A stretch of 64,000 nt of DNA. It comes from Euclidia mi (lineage: Eukaryota > Arthropoda > Insecta > Lepidoptera > Erebidae). Made by a program: the position numbers and the translations under genes. The stretch is from positions 96,030,051-96,094,050 of the forward strand of contig OX123182.2 in assembly GCA_944739405.2 (NCBI GenBank), in the 5' to 3' direction. Shown in pieces: positions 11,388-23,005 of the stretch; the first letter of the stretch is position 1, and every line of letters starts with the position of its first letter. The notes under the pieces were generated by a model. The model was not told the DNA's origin, made no database searches, and worked only from the letters and a program-made list of their open reading frames with translations.

Positions 11388-12027
11388 GTGGGCGTGCTTG
11401 CCCCCCCGTGGGATCTCCACCTTGTCGTGGTGGGGGGGCTCAGTAACCGTGGGTTAGAAGCCACCCACGGTGAAGCTAAGCGGGATCCCGGGAGGGGACG
11501 CTCCACGTGGGCTTGGTAGAGGCCTGCGTAGGATGCGTCCCATGGTGCGGGTGCGGGGGACAGTTTTGTCTGTCCCTCGCAGTCGGGTGCGGTCGCGGGA
11601 GGAGAGGCGTGTGGGTGTTGCGTTGCCCCGCGCCCTATCTCCCGCGACCAAATGGGGGCGCACCATCGTTGCGTCGCGGTGGGGCCGCAGAGGAAGAGGA
11701 GATGCGGTGTTGCGTTGCCGTCCTCCCCATCCTCTGCGGCCGCTGGGTGTTTTGGCGGCGGAGCCCAACACCTTCATCCGCCGCCAAGGGGGTTTCGTTC
11801 GGGGCCCGCCTGACCATCTGGCGGGCCAATACCCGTCGGGGGGTAGCGAGGAATGCTTTGGTGAAACCCTACCCTCCGACACATGGGCACATGAGGAGCA
11901 CGGGTTGGTTTTTAGTCAGTAAGAGTCTGACAGTCCCCTTCGTCCTTCCCCCCAGGGGCGGAGGGACTCCATGAGGATTTTCCAACCCGATACCAAAAAA
12001 AAAAAAAAAAAAAAGTGGGCGTGCTTG
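11388..12027 (+). mobile_element. 5'-truncated LINE 3' end with 13-bp TSD
   Basis: A GC-rich, non-coding 614-bp insert (11401-12014) ends in a run of about 18 A. It is bracketed by a perfect 13-bp duplication, GTGGGCGTGCTTG, at 11388-11400 and 12015-12027. Target duplication plus poly-A is the mark of target-primed reverse transcription. The content (CCTTGTCGTGGTGGGG near the 5' edge, TGAGGATTTTCCAACCCGAT just before the tail) resembles 3' UTRs of R1-type elements of Lepidoptera. That family call is from memory and tentative. Open frames inside it on both strands look like GC-rich chance. Confidence 0.8.
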
Positions 12028-12719
12028 AATAATTGATTAAGTTGCATTGCAATTTTACTATTAATTTGGTTTCAACAAAATCGAAGCACCACATATAAAA
12101 CTAAAATATATTTTAGCTATTAGCTAATAATATATACCACATAAATAGAAGCGAAATACCTTCTATTTTTCGGACGTTTATGCATCGATTACACTAACAG
12201 GATGTCCGATGACTTACAACACCATTGCCCAGAAATGCGGGTCCTACGGTTTCTTTTTTCATTTAGCCTATTGCATCAGACATAGGCTTCTCCTAACTTG
12301 GATCTAACGGATTTCACCTAGTTTTCGCGATTATTAGTATGTTTTGTTTGTAATTACAACGGCAGTGCGTGTTTCTGGAAAAATTGAATGACTTTAAATT
12401 GATTTTCTGTTCAATTGCCAGAATAAAGTATAATGAAAATAATTATAATGAAAAATATAATTTTATTATTCCTTAACAATGATTTTGTACAATAGTCCAA
12501 ATGCACTACTAGTGCAGTTAAAAACAACGAACAACCAAGCCAGACATAAGTTGCCTGGCGCACGGTGAGCTAGACACTGGTTGCGGGGACTGTGAGACAC
12601 ATTTTATAACACAAAAAGTTTTTTGGTTTGAGAGTGTTTACTATGGAGTCCCATAGCGAAAGTCATCATGCCAATAAAATATTAATAATAATGGCATGAT
12701 GAACCCTACTTTGATGGCT
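12028..12719. other. No gene seen
   Basis: AT-rich sequence with no recognisable ORF or repeat boundary. Confidence 0.5.
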
Positions 12720-12724
12720 TAGAG

Positions 12725-13320
12725 AAAAGCTATTTCACGCCACGCTTAAAGGATCCGGGATCATAGGAAGAAGGGAACACGTGGGCAGGTAATGAGTTTC
12801 ACATCTTCATGGTTCAGCACAGATAGGAGGCACCGGATCGTTTTGCGCGAGACGGTATCGGTTCTACCGTATAAGAGTGGCACCTTAGCCCAGACCGTGT
12901 TGTTCTGGAAAGTAAGGGAGACAGTGGGATTAATTGAAAGAGGTCTTCGAAACACTCACCGTGTTAAAGGCGGTACAAGACGGCCCATTGAGGCAACGTC
13001 TCTGCATAATTGCAAGGTCCTAGTAGCCTCAGGCGCTCCAATGATACATATGGACAGCACCCCGCTGCAACCTGTCGAGGGCATCCAATAGGTACTGAGC
13101 GGAGCCATTCCAGAGTTGAGAGCAGTATTCAACGCAAGACCGAACCTGAGTTTTGTAAAGTACTCACAAGTGCTCCGTCGCGAAAAACCTTCTCAAACTG
13201 GTCAGGACTCCGAGTTACCGGGATGCTGTTATAATGACACCCTCGATGTATTTCCTTTGATTGAGATTATGGCGTATGTCTATACCAAGGATATCGAGAC
13301 TGTCTTGTAACTGTAGTTTC
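12725..13320 (-). pseudogene. Decayed LINE reverse transcriptase C-terminus
   Basis: Minus-strand frames give, across several stops and shifts, an LGVLTSLRRFFATEHL-like box, VLYKTQVRSCVEYCSQLWNG and LDALDRLQRGAV. This is the same order as in the C-terminal region of the LINE at 5.57-8.90 kb. It is a related but much older, 5'- and 3'-truncated copy. Confidence 0.6.
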
Positions 13321-14130
13321 CAAAAGAGAAGAGAGTTGGGTAAAGAATGGAGACACTTTCATCTCACAGAATGTCAAATATCTCTCTAAATACAAATTAA
13401 ATCACAAAGTTCAAACTGATTGATTTTCTCAAATAGGTATATGTTTTGTATTTAATTTTGTATTTTACTGAAATTGTAATACAGCTCTACGGACATTATG
13501 CCTGATCCAGGCACAGAACTCTTGGAAAGAGGTTTAAGTTCTTTGAAACTTGCACTACGAAGAAAGACGATTTTAAAGTCAACACTTACGTATTTGTAGT
13601 AGTTTTTTGGTGCACATTAGTATGTATTTTAGAACGGTTTTGGTAAGCGTGGGTGAAGAATTAAATAATTTCTGTATTATAACCAATATTCAAGTTGAAT
13701 ACAGAAGCAGTAAAAAAAAATTGTACCAGTAATCCAGGTACTGGTGGGTCTGACGAAGAAGCTGTACCTATTACTGAAAAATTTCATGAACATCAGCTAT
13801 TCTAGCTTGAAAGAGTAACTAATATCCATCAATCTCCACAACGTTCCGAATATAAATTCGGAACAGTGCGGAGATATTTCTATGACATAATTATGTAGAA
13901 ACTATAGTTACAGTATGAACTAGAACTATAGTTTCTATACATTTATGTCATAGAAATATCATTCGAAAAACTTGAAAAAATCACCATCGTTACATTAAAA
14001 TAACGTTTTATATATAAAAGCTACTTTTTTCAACACATTTCAATAAAAACCTGTACAGCACTATTCGAAATTGAAAATCTTTTATTAAATAATATTTAAA
14101 AATACACAAAGGGTTCAGCGCTCAATAGAG
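13321..14130. other. No gene; contains one long hairpin
   Basis: AT-rich, no coding signal. It includes the hairpin at 13873-13960. Confidence 0.5.
13873..13960. repeat. 37-bp inverted repeat hairpin
   Basis: The arms start GATATTTCTATGACATAA and are complementary over 37 bp with about three mismatches, around a loop of roughly 14 bp. It could be a tiny foldback MITE. Confidence 0.8.
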
Positions 14131-14438
14131 CTATCGAGAGTCCTTTTTCTTTATTGATTCTCTAGCTTTACAATGTTTGCTATGGTGACGAGAGAAAAAG
14201 ACGGCTATGAAATAATATTTAGGTAACTGTTTTATCAGGAATGCAACGTGATGCGATGCCGACGCAAACAAATCGTCAAAATTTAATCTGCCTGTTACAC
14301 GTCGCGCGTCGACTGCGTTGGTCACTTTCGTAGTCCTTTTTTTTATTTTGTTTCAATAGGAACTTTGTCAATTTTGTCGATGTCGTCCTACAAAAACAAA
14401 CAGGTAACAGAGAAGAAATATACGAAATAAATACAACG

Positions 14439-14672
14439 ATGTATGCCAAGATTATTCGTCAATACGCTACTATCGGGCGATATATCTCACACAATATCTT
14501 GACTTCATCCGAGAATGAAGCTGCCAAGATACTGTTGCATCGCTCAATATCACAAGTGCCAGTTACCATCTGCCGTCGAAGAGGCTGGTTCAAGTTCAAG
14601 GCAAGTATTGTTACGAACATTTTCAACATATTCTTGGCTCTAGCCGATGCTCGTCAAAAAATGTTGTTATGA
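14439..14672 (+). CDS. Unrecognised ORF, possible host first exon
   Basis: The frame begins at a true ATG in a reasonable context (CAACGATG). It reads as a basic, serine-rich, mitochondrial-presequence-like N-terminus up to a CRRRGWFKFK segment. At about 14599 CAAG is followed by GCAAGT, a possible non-consensus (GC) splice donor. Beyond it the translation looks intronic and stops at 14672. I do not recognise the protein. A retro-copied or decayed exon, or a chance ORF, are alternatives. No second exon is identified downstream. Confidence 0.25.
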   Translation: MYAKIIRQYATIGRYISHNILTSSENEAAKILLHRSISQVPVTICRRRGWFKFKASIVTNIFNIFLALADARQKMLL

Positions 14673-14879
14673 AGATGTTAGATTTGACGGTCACGTGCTA
14701 AATTTAAACTTATGGGTTATCGGTATAAAAAAATATAAGAAAATAAAAGATGATACCAAACTTATCTGTTTCTTCTTAAAGCTCGAGGCACATTTACAGT
14801 CCTTTCACTGGGCTGCTTGTTAGAAGGCTCGATAGAATTATCGCTAAAACGTTTTCATTTCTTTATATGTAACTAGGGA

Positions 14880-15065
14880 ATTCCCTCGGCTACACCCGCA
14901 CATCTTATTTTAATTTAACCGTGTCTGCCTGACCCCGTGGGAAACGCACCTCTACCGTCCCCAAGGAACATACATACCAAATTTCTGCTTTTGCACCCTG
15001 TAGTTTCGGCTGTGCGTTGCCTGTCAGTCTGTCAGTAACGCAAGAATTAATATTTTATTTGTAAA
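14880..15065 (-). mobile_element. Helitron-like short element, copy B
   Basis: Read on the minus strand it starts TTCTTGCGTTACTGACAG, carries CAGAAATTTGGTATGTATGT and ends in CCTAGTT. It is the reverse-oriented counterpart of the copies at 10.6, 16.3 and 31.0 kb. Confidence 0.65.
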
Positions 15066-15604
15066 ATTTGCCAGAATACTAATCTACAAGCTTAACATCA
15101 TCTTTAGAGGTATTTTATTGTTAAGGGCATGCCCCAAAAACGTTGAGTTACCAATGTGTATCCATCTCTAAAAACCATAGTTGTCGAAGGGTATAAACCA
15201 GAAGGTTTATAGAACTTTAGATGAGTTTTTTTAGTTTGTAACATCGCTTCGCGCTCATGGAGCCTTGATTTATTCAATTGGAGTAAAAAATGTTTATTTG
15301 TGTATCCACATGTACATACAAATTTTGGGCAAGCAAATAATATTTAAATATAAATATAGATATCAATAACATCCAAGTGTGTCAGATATATCATCACGTT
15401 CGTGTAAATGCTCACAATAAGTAGGCCCACACGGGCCATACTAGCCATACGCGAAAATAACTGAACTCTGAGAATATAATTTTGAAACAGTAATCAACCG
15501 CGGATCATATTCTATAACTCCATAATATATTTACATATTTATACAAACTCTCTCTCTCTCTCTCGATTTTTCGAAGTTAACTGCCTCTTCAATTATTAAT
15601 TATC
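15066..15604. other. No gene; CT microsatellite
   Basis: AT-rich, with a (CT)n run at about 15548-15563. No coding signal. Confidence 0.5.
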
Positions 15605-15680
15605 GCTTGCTTGCTTAACAGTAAAGAAAAGCATCCTGGTGAAACCTGCCAGTTGGTAAGTTCTCCATAACGTTTGGTTC

Positions 15681-16175
15681 GGCGTTACACCGATACCGTA
15701 GGTTCTAGGCGACTTGGAGAAGGAAAATGGACTGTATCTAGAGGATGGCGAGTTTTGGGTCGCCTAGGATTGGAATGGGGAAGAGGATTGTGAGTGGGTA
15801 TAGGATATTTATTATTCTGAAGGATGAGGGGCACCTACCTTGGTCGTCAGTCCTCTTTCCTTGCAAATGGCAGCCTCCTGGTGTTTTCGAGATGAAGCTG
15901 CTTGATTCACTCCACTACACAAATCACTTTCACTTGCGAGCGGTTCTGTATAAGCTGTAATAATTATAGCGGTGCGGAAGCGGCGCGGTGCGGTATACTG
16001 ACTCGTTTTCGAGCTTCTCGAAAGTTCTGGACTGTCTCTCGCGTCGACGATCGCGGCGACCAATCCGCGAAAAGCGTGCCCCTTCCAGGGAATGGGATAG
16101 ACAGAGACGAAAACATGGTATCGCTCGCATTAGACAAGCAAGCGTGGAACGATTGACGTTGATGTGCGCTACCAA
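15681..16175 (-). other. Insert in SINE with promoter/exon-like character
   Basis: This ~490-bp block is much more GC-rich than its surroundings. AACGTT occurs at both joints (about 15671-15676 and 16173-16178), possibly a 6-bp target duplication. Read on the minus strand it resembles a 5' exon: a GC-rich stretch, a TCAGT initiator-like motif near 16000, purine-rich GTGAAAGTGATTTGTGTAG, and a strong splice donor (AAG followed by GTAGGT) near 15837. Open frames exist on both strands but no protein family is recognisable. It may be a captured exon, the end of an unknown element, or an LTR-like piece. Confidence 0.35.
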
Positions 16176-16293
16176 CGTTGTTGAAAGAAATATGAATTCT
16201 GTCAATCCACACTTGATTAGTGTGATGGACTATGATCTTATCTTTCTCATAGTGAGAACATACCTGTCCCTAGCATTGGCGCAATATCTTCGT

Positions 16294-16497
16294 AATATAT
16301 AAAATCCTTCCGTTACTTACTGACTGACAGACACGCTACAGCCGAAACTATTGGGCACAGAAAGCTGAAATTTGGCATGTATGTTCCTTGGGGACCGTAG
16401 GGGTGCACTAAGAAGGGATTTCCCGAAATTCCTACGGGATCGGCCAAAACGGGTAAATTTAAAAAAAATGCAGGCGTAGCTGCTGGCGTCCTCTAGT
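16294..16497 (+). mobile_element. Helitron-like short element, copy C
   Basis: A well-preserved copy. It opens ATATATAAAATCCTTCCG, continues with ACTGACTGACAGACACGC, and closes GCTGGCGTCCTCTAGT. It interrupts the tail of the short repeat described above. Confidence 0.75.
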
Positions 16498-16520
16498 ATA
16501 TAGAGCCGATGATAACACAG

Positions 16521-18175
16521 ACTCGTAGAACGCAGTGTCACTTGAGCATTTTTTGCTCCTTGTAACAGCTACCAATTACATAACCATGGACATAAACTCG
16601 CCGCTTGCTCGCAACACACTTCTCTTTTTACACTTCTTACAATGTTAATTTTAAAATTACTCATATTGTCCCTATTTTTATACGGTTATTTATTAGATAC
16701 TATTGTAAGTTCCTTCTTTCACTTGTGATGAATTTAATATTAATAACATTGAAAAAGCTTTGAACATCATAATAAAGATTGGCGGAACAGTGAAAAAGTT
16801 TTAGACGCCAGCTTGCATGATGCACTAGCCGCTAATTACGAAGTTACTTTCATATAAATAGACTGCAATTGCAAAGCAGAGATTCGATAATATAACAAGC
16901 TGGATCTTTGTTATTAATTCAAGTGCGTGTTAATGGTGTTAATGATGTTAAAAGAGATAGCCCATAGAATTTATAATAAACAATAATATGATCTTTATAT
17001 GTACAGGCTTTTTTCCCATTTTTTTATCGTGGAATATGGGATAAGTAGATGTGGACTGCTGTGTCATGTAATACAGTGACACACTTTATTTTATAAATAT
17101 ATGTACCTACATTTTTAGTATGCCATGGCAAAGTAACTATAAGGAAACCTTATAGTTTCGCCATGACTTTACATCAGTCTGTATGTCCGCGGCTTTACGC
17201 GGAGACTATAAACACCAGAGAGCAGAATATTGTGATGATGAGTCCTTTTATCCTTAGGTCATTAGGTAAGGGATACTACAGAATCCTACATTGTGCATGG
17301 CACAACATGCACTTAGCCGAGTTTCTTGCCAATGACCTTTCATTTTATTTTTATGCCAGCTAAGTAATATTAAAATCACAATCTTAATCAAATCAAATCT
17401 TAGCTTGAAATAATAATATAGCTTCCTTCCTCGTTCAATGCGATTAGCGCGTTCGGCAAAACTAACAACAAAGTCTTCAGCCTTATACTATTAGTATAGA
17501 TTAAGTAAAGTAATACACGGTTTTAGGATACTTGCGATTTAATATAGTTATTGAATCTATTTTAGGTATCATTGATTGAATTCAAACAATTTTTTTGGTT
17601 GATAACAATAAAAGCTTATTAAATACTTTTCCAACTGAACAGTTGAAACGAGGATAAAACAATAAATAGCTTATGTTTATATTTCAGTAAGATCGCAAGC
17701 CCAGAACCTGGCATTGTAGCAAATTCAACGTGTAACGAGCAAAGTATGCAGCAGCTTTAAGTAGTGTGGTTGTTTGAACTTTGTAACTTTAAAAAAATTA
17801 TATTTGTATTTGTTACTTTTTAGCACTTAAAACTAGGCTTCTAGTCGTCATTTCAGTTCACTTAACAATATAATTAACCTAGGTAATTGTTTATTAATAA
17901 TGTCACCTGCAAAAAATGCGTTGGTACCCATATAATATCTCGAAAGCCACAGAACCTATTTTGATGAAACTTGCACTATCCCCTAAGTTGAAATACACCC
18001 GAAAAATTTTTTTAATAAATATTTCGATATTTTTTTCAGTTTCTGAAAGACATGTCTTTGAAATCAGACATACAAATGTACACCTACGAAATTTATCAAA
18101 TTTCAACAATGTCACATACAGTCAAATTGAACCTTATTTTAAAAATCGGTAATAATAGAAATAACGGAATTAGTG
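16521..18175. other. No gene; one small hairpin
   Basis: AT-rich. A hairpin with AACTATAAGG/CCTTATAGTT arms lies at about 17135-17157, with outer GCCAT/ATGGC pairing. The open frame at 17163-17363 has no recognisable motif and I do not call it. Confidence 0.5.
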
Positions 18176-18179
18176 ATAT

Positions 18180-18445
18180 AATTTGCATTAGTAGATAACT
18201 CACAATGTGAAACAGTTGCAGCTCCTTACAAAGATAACATGTAAATCCATTAAACTGGCAGTTGAAAAGAGTGGCCACGAGTTTTATTGCCCGTTCTTTC
18301 TCGTGGTTCCACCTCTTGCATTGCGAACGTGGCAGTAAATGTAAAAGTAGAATCATCTAGCAATTAACTTTAATTTTTGACGTTCATAAACGTCACTTTG
18401 TTGCCTAAATGAATTAATGATTTTGACTTTGACTTTGAATAAACT
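18180..18445 (+). mobile_element. LINE 3' end with GACTTT repeat tail
   Basis: It contains CGAACGTGGCAGTAAATGTA and GACGTTCATAAACGTCAC and ends in TTTGACTTTGACTTTGAATA. The same blocks occur in reverse at 35.01-35.20 kb, attached there to a LINE C-terminal ORF. This is therefore a 3'-end-only copy of that LINE family. Confidence 0.6.
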
Positions 18446-18778
18446 GCGGTAAAAATGGTACACCAGTCAACAATATAACAAAATTTTAAAGGGTCTCCAT
18501 TGTGAAAGCAAAAAAAGAAAATGATTGTTTAAGAAAATAGTATTGAAACGGGGATTAAATAATTTATGGCTAATGGCCATTTCAGTCAGTTCACAAGCAT
18601 AGAATCTGTAATTGTAACAAATGTTCTTATTAACGACCAGAAAGTGAACGAGCTACGGCCACAGCGGTTTGGAATAGGGCTGTCACCTGAATTAAACAGT
18701 ATTTTTTTATGATACTTCTCGTTGTTAGTAGCTACAGCAAGTAATGTTATGTCGATGGCGCGAGATATTGAGGTTAGA

Positions 18779-18985
18779 ATATTATTATTATTTATTTTCA
18801 GGCTGTAGTGTCCCACTGCAGGGCAAAGGCCTCCCTCTCCTCTTTCCGCGTATCTCTATTTTGTGCCAGAACTGGCCAGTCTTTGCTAAACGCGTCTATT
18901 TCGTCCCGCCGTCGTCGTCTCGGCCTGCCACCTTGTCGCCTTGCACCTTCGGGGACCCAATTAGTAGCCTACTAGTGGGTGGGTA
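18779..18985 (-). mobile_element. RTE LINE C-terminus with ATA tail
   Basis: The minus strand reads in one uninterrupted frame NWVPEGARRQGGRPRRRRRD, then WPVLAQNRD and FALQWDTTA, then a stop and an ATAATAATA tail (plus 18780-18795). This is the last ~55 residues of an RTE reverse transcriptase, 5'-truncated, with its 3' terminus intact. Confidence 0.75.
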
Positions 18986-19139
18986 TTAAATTACTAAAAA
19001 TTATGAACGATTATGAACCTTACATTTATTATTGAGCGATTCTTTATATATGTCTATTGATAGGAAGACAAAGTAATAAAATGTTGGTGTTTTTTGAATA
19101 CTAATTTAAATATACGGATTTAAACTTTCGTCGTCATTA

Positions 19140-19250
19140 AAACTGATTTTAAATTGTCTTACGGGATAAACATATACCACGTACCTTTGTTTGGAGTAAC
19201 CAATATTTCAACACTGCTCACAATCCGTAAACATGGCGCTTGCAACATAT
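19140..19250 (-). mobile_element. Penelope-like element 3' end relic
   Basis: TTTTAAATTGTCTTACGGGA, CCACGTACCTTTGTTTGGAG and ATGGCGCTTGCAAC match, in order, the terminal sequence of the Penelope-like element at 52.0-54.65 kb. Only ~110 bp is left and it is diverged. Confidence 0.65.
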
Positions 19251-19800
19251 TATACATTATTCAAGGAACCTATTGTCCAAACTAGTTTCTAGTCTCAGTA
19301 ATTCAAGTTCTGCTATGACGTGTGCAATATCTTTTTAGATATATAAATGGAGAAATTGAGGTAAAAGTTGAATTCTATGACTTTAATCGTAAAGCGCCAA
19401 CCCTACTACTTATTGGTAAAAGTTAATTGCAGTTAGTATTTCACTGAACGAACGTTTTACGGTCCATGTGTGTATTTCAGAGCACGAAGCTTCGAGTGGA
19501 TTAGTTCAAATGTTATTTGATTTCATTACTTGCACTTCAACAGATTTAAAAGACATGCATCGTATGGTGCCAAAAATGCATAGATTGTCACAAAAAGATA
19601 AATCACACAAGATATATTTATTTTTAATCAAAGATTTGTCGGTGATATCGGTTGCTCTACGCATAAAATAAACCTCTTTCCGATAAAGACAGATATAAGC
19701 TATCTCTTCTCGCGAAAATAAAATTATGCTTTAAAAACTGACACTAAAAAGCAACGATAGCTCTCGTTCTCAGATTCGAGTTAAGTGCGTAATTAAATTG
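19251..19800. other. No gene seen
   Basis: AT-rich, no supported feature. Confidence 0.5.
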
Positions 19801-20012
19801 TTAATTATGGCTTGCTTATCGGTGAAGGAAAAAATCGTGCGGAAACCAGCATGTCTGAGAGTTCTCCATAATGTTCTCGAAAGACATGTGAAGTCTGCCA
19901 ACCCGCACTTGGCCAGCGTGGTGGACTATGGCCTTACCCTTCTCATAGTGAGAAGAGGACCGTGCCCAGCAGTAAGACAATATAAGGGGCTGATGATGAG
20001 AACTACTGCTCA
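19801..20012 (+). repeat. Short dispersed repeat, most complete copy
   Basis: It runs from GCTTGCTTATCGGTGAAGG through GTTCTCCATAATGTTCTCG, GTGGACTATGGCCTTACCC, CTCATAGTGAGAAGAGGACC to GGGCTGATGATGAG. Partial copies are at 10.9, 15.6-16.5 and 57.1 kb. This family is frequent in Lepidoptera. A SINE, or the 3' end of an RTE-like LINE ending in ATG repeats, are both possible. Confidence 0.65.
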
Positions 20013-20635
20013 GTACGGTACAGTAAGTGAGCAAGAGAGTAATATCGGTTGTCTCGTTTACTCATACCACAAGTTAAAACGACGGTAAAACTAAAGTCGT
20101 ACGAGCGCCGCTCTGTATGACATCGCCTATCGTTTTATGTTCGATGAATACCACCGAGGAAGTTTAGACGCTAGCATGGCTTGTTATGCTCAAAGGAATA
20201 GTTCAAAATAATTTGCCATATTGTTTCACAGTGCTTAGTCTCGTACTATAACTGTTAAGTTTTCAAGAAATTCCCATTTAGTATGTACTGTTCGAATTGC
20301 TATTTATTTATCAAACCAGCAACGTAGGATAATAAAGACCTTATTGTGAAAAAAAATACTATAACTTACCTCAGCTTTATATAAATTAAACTTTTAAATG
20401 AGTTTCTTTATTAATTTCAACATAGAACATTTCAGAGACGGACGCTTCGCAAAATTAAATAAAAAATCGTTTTCACTGTTAATACTCGGAATAAACTTTG
20501 AACTATATATAACTATATACTAAGGCTTATTGTATCAAACGTTATGAGTTTGATTTTGGTATAAAAGTAATTGACGTTTACTTGTTGTGACGAGTTGTTT
20601 GTATTAGGTAGTTATTTCAATATTCGTATTTATCT
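20013..20635. other. No gene seen
   Basis: AT-rich; no supported feature. Confidence 0.5.
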
Positions 20636-21361
20636 TGTAACGGGTTCTGGTAGTAAAACGCGGTAGAGGTTCTAGATGCGTTTATTGCCGAGTAGTGTCT
20701 CACTTCACTTGCCACGAGTATGACCGACCAACAACACGACACTGGCCAGAACACTAAGGGCTGCAGTCTCTCACGCTGTTCCCTCCTGTAGTGTGCAGGG
20801 CAGGTTGCTCGAAGGGCTGCGCGTAGCGGTGCAGGTCCTCGCTGACGTTGGCTCAGCTGGCAGGCGCCGTCGGTGCGAGTATGATGAGCAGGGCAGGCCA
20901 GACTCTTCGGCAGAGGTGACGCCGATGGCGATGCAGGAAAGTGTAGCGGTCTAGGAGCGTAGCCCGGAGCCTTAAGGTGAACCTGGAACCTGAAGGAAAG
21001 CAGCATTAGGAGAGCCACAACCAATAGAGTCAGGCAGGCGGCGGCGTCAGCCGGCCTCAGCTAGCAGGTAGAGAGATGGGCAGTACGCTAACGCAGTAAA
21101 TGTAGTAACCTACCCACAGCTGGGACCAGGATACACGTCTGAAGTAGTAGTAGTAGCACGTAGTTAGGCACGGTAAAAATAATTAGCGGTGCCGGTCTCT
21201 CAGTCGGCCCCTATATATACTGGGCCCTCCATCAGAGTTTGTGTCGGCGCATAACCAAATATGGGCAAAACTCACGAGCGCGGACGATGGCCTTCTCTGA
21301 TTGGCCGAGCGTATGGACGGTATTATGACGTACAATTGGTAGGTACCGGTCATACGCTACA
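20636..21361 (-). mobile_element. Solo LTR (726 bp) with 4-bp TSD
   Basis: The block starts TGTAACGGG and ends GCTACA on the plus strand, so both ends show the canonical TG...CA of an LTR. ATCT lies immediately outside on both sides (20632-20635 and 21362-21365). On the minus strand it has a TATATATA box (21212-21219) in a GC-rich promoter-like context and an AATAAA signal near its end (20681-20686), in the order U3-R-U5. There is no internal region, so it is a solo LTR left by recombination. The 4-bp duplication favours a gypsy-type parent. The minus-strand open frame inside it is not a gene. Confidence 0.8.
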
Positions 21362-21365
21362 ATCT

Positions 21366-22695
21366 TTAAAACTGTAAATAAAATTAATCCTTACAATATA
21401 AGAAGAATATTAATTAAATACTAACACAATATCTGGTATTACAGAGGGCCAGAATATAGCAGACACTTGTGTTGAGCTGGCTAGTCTTGCAGTCTATCTG
21501 CCTCGATAAAATAGTCAAATATCACTAGTATAATAACGGCCTATGCTATTTATATCAAAACAAAAGTGATTTCATTCATTATAGATTAAGAACAAAAGGA
21601 ATACCTATTTCTATTCTACAGCCAGATTGTATAAAGGTTCACTACTTATTTTAGACAAGAATACATTTCCTTTTCTCTTTCATTAAATATAATAGCAGTA
21701 ATTTTAACCCGTAGGCACAGAAATTTTCACTGAATCGTCAAGTCTATTTTAAATCAATTTGATTCCACAATCTTACTTATCAATAGCACGACGACTCCTG
21801 CAATACATGGTAATATCCACGAAAGTGCACATAAATTTACTCGCAACTTCCTCAAAAGAGTGAATAGGGGTGCAATATAAAAGTTGCAAAAATATTTTTG
21901 CTCGCATTCTTGTATTGCATTCTAAGGCAAATTGAATTTTGCATTTTGAGGTGATGTGGTCACATCTGAAGTAGAAGGTGCTTATGTAAATGCAATGGCC
22001 GACGCTTCACTGTTTGAAATTCATGTTTGTTCCTTTATTTCTTTTTATAGGAAAACCGAGTTAGTTTAACCAAATGTAGGAAGGAAATAAAGCCCAACTG
22101 TATAATTATTTTGTTTGAGGAAATTGGATTATTTGTGGTTTCTTTGCTTTTACCATTATACAATTTGGTGTTAAAATGGTAGTTATAAAGATACAGCTAG
22201 CAAATAATACGCAAAGTAAGTTTTCTTCTTCTTTGTTCTGTCTACAAAAAATAATTCATAGTTTTGCTTTACAAAATTGACAAAAAACCAATATTGTATT
22301 TAAAATGATAGATTTTCAATTAATTATAATGAAAGTAAACCGGAAAAAATTAAACCATTGACCTAAAAAACATTATTAAAAAAGCTGACGACAAATTCAA
22401 AGAAATTTCTACGTAATGTTTGTGTCCGAAGTCATCAAAGTATCCAACGATATTATGAGCATTGAAACTTAGATGAGTCCAATCACAAGGTTCATTAACG
22501 CCTAACAACTTTTTATTAACTTTTTATGCAAAGTTTTCAGGCGACACCAAATCATTTTACGGGTAGGAATATGGAAAGAAAGAAATGTAATCTTTTGGTG
22601 TTCTCAAAAACTTATATAATCTCGAATAAGCGATGTTCTTGGAAAAGGAATTTTATTCTACTTGACACTTTAAAAAATTGGAACAAATAATGAAA
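21366..22695. other. No gene seen
   Basis: AT-rich spacer without coding signal between the solo LTR and the RTE nest. Confidence 0.5.
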
Positions 22696-23005
22696 TTTAA
22701 ACGTATCGTAGGGGAGCAAAGGGAGAACGGAGCACAACATCTATTCGGCCCCATTGTCAACCTCACCTGCCCGCGCTAGTGGTTCTTTTCAGAATAGCCA
22801 GCGGCGTCAGCCCTTGGGATGGCGCGGTGCTCCTGCTAGACAACGGACGTGGCTCTAGCGACCGAGCAATGGCGGTATAACCTTACACCCGACTAGGAAA
22901 CTAGTCAGAAGAGGTTTTAGCAGCCTTGAGATCTAAATAATCTCTAAATGGTCTAGTGCAGAAGGCAACGGGCAACCACTGCACTACATTCCCAAGAAAG
23001 TCGTC

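Larger units (their letters stand above)
15605..16520 (+). repeat. Short dispersed repeat split into three parts
   Basis: The left half (15605-15680: GCTTGCTTAACAGTAAAG through GTTCTCCATAACGTT) and middle (16176-16293: GAAAGAAATATGAATTCTGT through GGCGCAATATC) match consecutive parts of the full copy at 19.80-20.01 kb. The last piece (about 16498-16520, GAGCCGATGATAAC) is its tail. The first break holds ~490 bp of exon-like DNA and the second holds a Helitron-like element. Confidence 0.6.

Noticed and set aside
11225..11974. Several overlapping GC-rich frames on both strands
   Set aside because: They lie in the 3' UTR-like retro-insert with a TSD and poly-A, and carry no domain. GC richness keeps many frames open.
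20617..21024. Minus-strand 135-codon frame
   Set aside because: It falls inside the solo LTR (R/U5 region) and crosses the LTR edge, so it is not a gene.
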